Shown piece after piece: positions 39,201 through 42,199 of a stretch of DNA of 42,199 nucleotides. The stretch comes from a virus. A model generated the notes under the pieces. That model saw nothing but the letters and a program-made list of their open reading frames with translations, ran no database searches and had not been told where the DNA came from. Both the position numbers and the translations under genes were made by a program. The first letter of the stretch is position 1. The number at the start of each line of letters is the position of its first letter. The stretch spans positions 1 through 42,199 of IMG/VR virus record IMGVR_UViG_3300032738_000164; one strand, 5' to 3'.

Positions 39201-41965
39201 TGGCGGCCGAAAAGGGCGAGGAGCTACCAAAGGAACTGACGGATTTCTTTGAGTCCAGGCAGCCAGGGGAAGACGACTTTGATTTAGAGCCCGAGCCAGC
39301 GCCGGAAAAAGCCGGCAAGCCGGTCGTGCCCCGCAAGAAGGAGTTGGAAACCAAACCGCCAAAGAAACAGACTCGCAAGGCACGGGCAGAAGCGGCCAGA
39401 CAAAAGGTCACGGTTGCGTGGTCGGACTTGCGAAAAGCCATGTCTGAGACCGCCAAGGGGACGATTCCCACCGCTGGCGGAATTCCTGTCGAGGTCATCA
39501 ACAAGCTCGTGAATTTGGGCCGGGCCTACGTTGAGCTTGGTGTGACGACGTTCTCCGAGTGGTTGGCCAAGGCAAAGGCGGACGGCGGTGGCCGGGAAGT
39601 AGAAGCCGACCGGGAGGGGTTCCGTGAAGCGTGGCGAAGGCTGTCGGAGGCCGGCGAGGTTCCTTCGCCTGTGCATGGTCCCGCCGATATGGCCGGCGTC
39701 GGCCGGCTGGCGGAAAAGCTCCTCACTTGGGTTGTGGATTCGGGCATCGAAAACCGCGATGACGCGATCGATCAGGTTCATGTGGAACTGAAGGCGATCC
39801 TCCCCGACATCACGCGGCGGCAGACAATGGAAGCGATATGCAGGTACGGTGAGTTCAAGGAACTAAAAAAGGACGCGCTGAGCGTGCAGGTTCGGGCTAT
39901 CAAGGGGGAAACACGGCAAGTCCTAAAGCTCGAAGATATGGCCGAGCGGCGGGCTCCGTTGGCGAGCGGATGGGAGCGACCACAGCCAGGCGATGAAGAG
40001 CGCCGGTTGATCCAGAGGGTTAATGAGGCAAAAAAGAGAGGCGGGTTTGTCGTCACTGATCCGGACCGGCAATTGAAGTCGGCTATCGGCGCGGCCAAAA
40101 CGGCGGTCCGCAACCGGATTGCCGACATGGAAGAGGAAATCAGGACCGGCGAAAAGATCATCAAAGAACGGACGCCATTGAAGGCCGATCCGGAGCTTGA
40201 AGCACTTCGCCGTCGGCGTGATGAATTGAAAGTCACCTGGGCCAAGGCATTCCCGGCCAAGAAGCCGATTCGCAAACTGACGGACGCGCAACGGCTCAAG
40301 ATACTCGGCAGCGCCCTGGACCGTGAATTTGCCGCTATCGAGAAGGACTTGGCCGCGGGGCGATTAGGCCCCAAGCCGAAAGGCGTGCCGCTGACTTCGC
40401 CCGAGATTGAGGCCAAGCGGGCGGCGATCGCCAAAGTGAAGGCCCAGCGGGAGGAACTACGAGCGGCAAGCCCGGAGTATCAAGCCGAGCTTGAGGCGAG
40501 GGAGACTGCCAGGTACAGACGATCACTGGAGCGGCGGTTGGTGGATGCAGAAACACGGCTTGCCAAGGCCAAGCAAGGATGGTTGCCGGAAAAGAAAGTC
40601 CCGAAACCGAGATCAGAGGAAGACCTCCAAGAAACGAAGTTTCGGCTTGACCAATTGTGGCGGGAAATCCGGGCCGCTGAAGAGAAGACGCGGCGGGCAC
40701 ACCGCACACTGCCGGCGAAGATTCTCGGCGGCGTGGGCGACCTTGGCGACCTGTCGATGGCGCTGATGACCGCGTTCGAGCATTCTTCCGTGTTGCGGCA
40801 GGGGATTCCTTATACGGTTGGTTTCCCCACAAAAGCCGTCCCGGCGGCCATAAACGCCGCCAAGGCAGCATTTAGTCGGCGCGTCGATTTCTCTATTCAC
40901 GAAGACCTCGCTCAACGGCCAAATGCACAGGTCGGCGATTACCAACGTGGCAAACTGGACATTACTACGGCGGCCGGGCCACTAGAGAGCAGAGAGGAGA
41001 TGCTACGTTCCCGGATTATCGACTGGCTCAGCGAACAAAAGGGCCTGAAGGCGCTGCCGGGTCGAGTGATAGCTGAGGGCGTTCTTGGTTCCGAGCGGGC
41101 GTTTAGATCGTTCCGCAATACGATGGCCGCCGACATATTCGATTACACAAAAGCCAGCATCGAGTCGTCGCGCCCGTGGACCGCTGACGATGCGAGGGTC
41201 GTCGGGCGGGCCTCAAATATCTTCAGTGGTCGCGGGGAGCTTCGCCACGGCGTTGGTTGGTCGCGGGTGTTCTTTGCGCCGCGATGGGTTTGGTCGAGGG
41301 CGCAGCTTGCGGTCGGACAGCCCTTGTGGAAGGGGGATGCGGCGACACGAAAAGCGATCGGAATGGTTTATGTCCGCTGGGCGTTGGGCATGACGACGTA
41401 CATCATGTTGCGACATGCGATCTACGCACTACTGGCGGACGACGAGGATCAATACCCGCGCTATAACTTGAACCCACTATCGACTGATTTTGGAAAACAG
41501 GTAGTCGGGAAAACGCGGATTGGTGTTGGAACGGGCGTGACTCAGTTAGTGACGCTGGGGGCCAGGCTGGCCACGGGGAAGAAGATGACCGGGAAAGGCG
41601 AGATTGTTCCGATAAGTGGCGAGGATGTGCCCTACGGTGGGGAAAACGCCTGGAATATCATCACTAACTACGGACGGATGAAGCTCGCGCCTCTTCCGAG
41701 CGGGGTGATTGACTATCTGGTCGGCAAAAATGTCGTGCATCAACCTGCCACCCCCACGTCAATCATCAGGGAGCGATTCGCGCCGATCACCTGGGTAGAC
41801 ATATTTGCGGCCGAGAAGGAGCTAGGCGTCAAGCAGGGAACCGTGGCAGCGTTCGAGGCCTTCTTCGGCTCCGGGCTCAACACCTACAGCGACGACTGGC
41901 AGAGGTCCAAACGCAAGCGCGCCTCTCGCCGGCCGTTCGGGCCGGGCCGTAGCCCCTCTAAGTAG
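36242..41965 (+). CDS. 1907-residue giant phage protein with LPD38-like C terminus
   Basis: Largest gene in the window. Residues 3-10 and 26-33 repeat WWESRSEP/WWEARSEP. An N-terminal helical region (to about 480) contains Gly/Ala-rich hydrophobic stretches (AAAGGVIGRGLMTGKFVG; WAAGGPLLFMVGPGIVAETT), then a Pro-rich linker (GPPPPLPLPPAEPRPP) and long charged coiled coils (EEQEEEIAYYREN; KVKAQREELRA). From about 1490, the segment with KILGGVGDLGDLSMALMTAFEHSSVLRQG, the later membrane-like WALGMTTYIMLRHAIYALL and the end ITWVDIFAAEKELGVKQGTV...FGSGLNTY match the layout of large polyvalent protein domain 38 found at the end of giant ejected phage proteins. Likely injected with the DNA; no catalytic domain recognised, and parts may be membrane inserting. 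Confidence 0.7.
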   Translation: MNWWESRSEPVMPQTALPLEPVEDRWWEARSEPVVTPAGKPAGVVPRVEDFDQWRGVARGGLYEGADGQPYLKRFRKVKEYESGKPVWEAGGGQPVTPAHAEARKRWLKEDAERKEPMAPFDWVKRQARYAGTGVETRGRSPQGGYDWTHATDRVQFDEQRIKADFQRNFPDLKWTKQFSEFYRLAAQTYRLAEMAYFARQTGRGFPSKLRLHIDRVIESKALSSPKDRGLVIAATQELAREYGTLAEDSVVNRAVTVAGRGLERGDAATVEMARGLAGLGQSDEDRLYKQALIAAREGGDPVLREDDPWYIRGGLGAAEMTPSAAKAAAGGVIGRGLMTGKFVGRKVLSKVAPYIGGAAGTTTAMYPEMYKNTYLELIGEGVDPGVATKAAALSGLLQGALESIEINPFTGKLLGPAKRHIRKTVLKAAAAGLKRYGKEWSEEYAQGVTDEVIKEVARYTQNKTGRKGFGEALRKGVAEGWAAGGPLLFMVGPGIVAETTMAATGRLDKIDQQGGTPSRTDAVELGIPKDQAKGVPGRREWYEYNRDRLRKEIEDARKVREDEGRVQETGIVGQGREEEGGAGLQRQEETGAEARDEGVPFVQVDTGLEPGPPPPLPLPPAEPRPPLAPGERPASIKNRIVDEERAARGAPALTSEGGGSLPLWDRQAVERAKADSSWLPRLVVELHSNLRAPDPVESAGLVHHLQSAWQDYEKAAARQVALNDSGDAKGAEAMRSELADLDKARDEIERLVRRTGTASSYSLMARKLELREDGSVAGLTRRRRTKKDGASLTVEERAEIEKQAKENKALEERIEEQEEEIAYYRENEAQVEIDRKIAETTGKRRATIESRFREQYDTAHEYGIDPKNLREAAKERAEVVAEVAREYNEAYRAVVKATGLTPAVIRDIEEGRFFVGGKRVEISEYGGLDEKAAMLAREYPELGLVPEEGDVEQTGDYSQDLVELIKRGPRHVPEWHEKLAEVAGEMAAEKGEELPKELTDFFESRQPGEDDFDLEPEPAPEKAGKPVVPRKKELETKPPKKQTRKARAEAARQKVTVAWSDLRKAMSETAKGTIPTAGGIPVEVINKLVNLGRAYVELGVTTFSEWLAKAKADGGGREVEADREGFREAWRRLSEAGEVPSPVHGPADMAGVGRLAEKLLTWVVDSGIENRDDAIDQVHVELKAILPDITRRQTMEAICRYGEFKELKKDALSVQVRAIKGETRQVLKLEDMAERRAPLASGWERPQPGDEERRLIQRVNEAKKRGGFVVTDPDRQLKSAIGAAKTAVRNRIADMEEEIRTGEKIIKERTPLKADPELEALRRRRDELKVTWAKAFPAKKPIRKLTDAQRLKILGSALDREFAAIEKDLAAGRLGPKPKGVPLTSPEIEAKRAAIAKVKAQREELRAASPEYQAELEARETARYRRSLERRLVDAETRLAKAKQGWLPEKKVPKPRSEEDLQETKFRLDQLWREIRAAEEKTRRAHRTLPAKILGGVGDLGDLSMALMTAFEHSSVLRQGIPYTVGFPTKAVPAAINAAKAAFSRRVDFSIHEDLAQRPNAQVGDYQRGKLDITTAAGPLESREEMLRSRIIDWLSEQKGLKALPGRVIAEGVLGSERAFRSFRNTMAADIFDYTKASIESSRPWTADDARVVGRASNIFSGRGELRHGVGWSRVFFAPRWVWSRAQLAVGQPLWKGDAATRKAIGMVYVRWALGMTTYIMLRHAIYALLADDEDQYPRYNLNPLSTDFGKQVVGKTRIGVGTGVTQLVTLGARLATGKKMTGKGEIVPISGEDVPYGGENAWNIITNYGRMKLAPLPSGVIDYLVGKNVVHQPATPTSIIRERFAPITWVDIFAAEKELGVKQGTVAAFEAFFGSGLNTYSDDWQRSKRKRASRRPFGPGRSPSK

Positions 41966-42199
41966 TGGTATTAACTGTCGGTACATATCAACAAGTGCCG
42001 AGGTTTTGGGACAGCCGGGCAAAACGCGGGCAAGTCACCCTAAGTCACTTTCCTGCGGTTTCCTACGGTTCCGGGGGCTTGCAAGACCGGCCGAATGAAA
42101 CGCGAATGAAACGCGAAAATCCGCGACAATTGCCCGTTATGCTGCAAGGTGACTTAGGGTGACTTAGGTTGACTTAGGGTGACTTAGGGTGACTTAGGG
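41966..42199. other. Non-coding right end
   Basis: No supportable gene. Contains AAGTCACCCTAAGTCACTT (42032-42050), an 11-bp tandem GAATGAAACGC pair (42093-42114), and the 10-bp tandem array at the very end. The window ends inside the array, so the sequence may have been cut by an assembly break there. Confidence 0.6.
42149..42198 (+). repeat. Five 10-bp tandem repeats GGTGACTTAG
   Basis: Five head-to-tail units, the third with GT for GG (GTTGACTTAG), running to the last base. An inverted relative (AAGTCACCCTAAGTCACTT) sits about 100 bases earlier and a palindromic relative at 1374-1390. Ten-base period means that all units face the same side of the helix, as in iterons or operator arrays. 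Confidence 0.8.

Noticed and set aside
1-42199. Circular or terminally redundant complete phage genome
   Set aside because: The two ends share no overlap that I can see, a gene is cut at base 1, and replication genes are missing.

Overview
The window is a long late (structural and packaging) block of a tailed-bacteriophage genome or prophage. Almost everything from 1526 to 41965 is on the + strand, tightly packed, with ATGA/TGATG overlaps and good Shine-Dalgarno sites. The order terminase small candidate, terminase large, portal, scaffold candidate, major capsid, adaptor-like protein, beta-propeller hub candidate, very large repeat and coiled-coil proteins, internal-virion-type proteins resembles P22/T7-like short-tailed phages. 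I see no tape-measure/tail-tube/baseplate set and no sheath, so a podovirus-like particle is the best inference. There are no replication, integrase or repressor genes, so the early half of the genome is missing or lies outside. The host cannot be proven from sequence. The moderately high GC, a small secreted Arg/His-rich protein, Cys-cluster miniproteins and Sec signal peptides on phage-type genes look to me like Planctomycetes and their phages (weak to moderate inference).

Layout. (a) 1-720: four small genes on the - strand (one runs off the window), translationally coupled by a repeated stop/Shine-Dalgarno sequence. (b) 721-1525: divergent control region with palindromes and no convincing gene. 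(c) 1526-12707: secreted and host-interaction region: a small secreted protein, a structured leader, two beta-helix (pectate-lyase-like) proteins, two further exported proteins, a Cys-cluster miniprotein, a papain-like cysteine peptidase followed by a membrane protein (lysis cassette candidate), a third beta-helix protein, small conserved phage proteins, a LamG-type lectin-like protein and a fibre-like protein. (d) 12708-22293: packaging and head module. The large terminase is interrupted by a 343-residue intein with a LAGLIDADG endonuclease domain and the WCT signature of class 3 inteins. A good intrinsic terminator follows the capsid gene. (e) 22369-26636: neck/tail module. (f) 26655-33204: two giant repeat proteins. 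One has about 22 units of ~43 residues with an eight-unit super-period; the other has two arrays of exactly 36-residue helical repeats. (g) 33218-41965: small Cys-rich proteins, an internal-virion-type helical protein and a 1907-residue giant protein with a C-terminal domain like the large polyvalent protein domains of phages. (h) 41966-42199: non-coding end with 10-bp tandem repeats related to a dyad in the left control region.

How the parts would work together (inference): beta-helix and lectin-like proteins bind or cut host surface glycans; the adaptor and propeller form the short tail; the repeat, coiled-coil and giant proteins are candidates for ejected internal proteins or long fibres; the cysteine peptidase and membrane protein are the only lysis candidates, and no recognisable peptidoglycan hydrolase is present.
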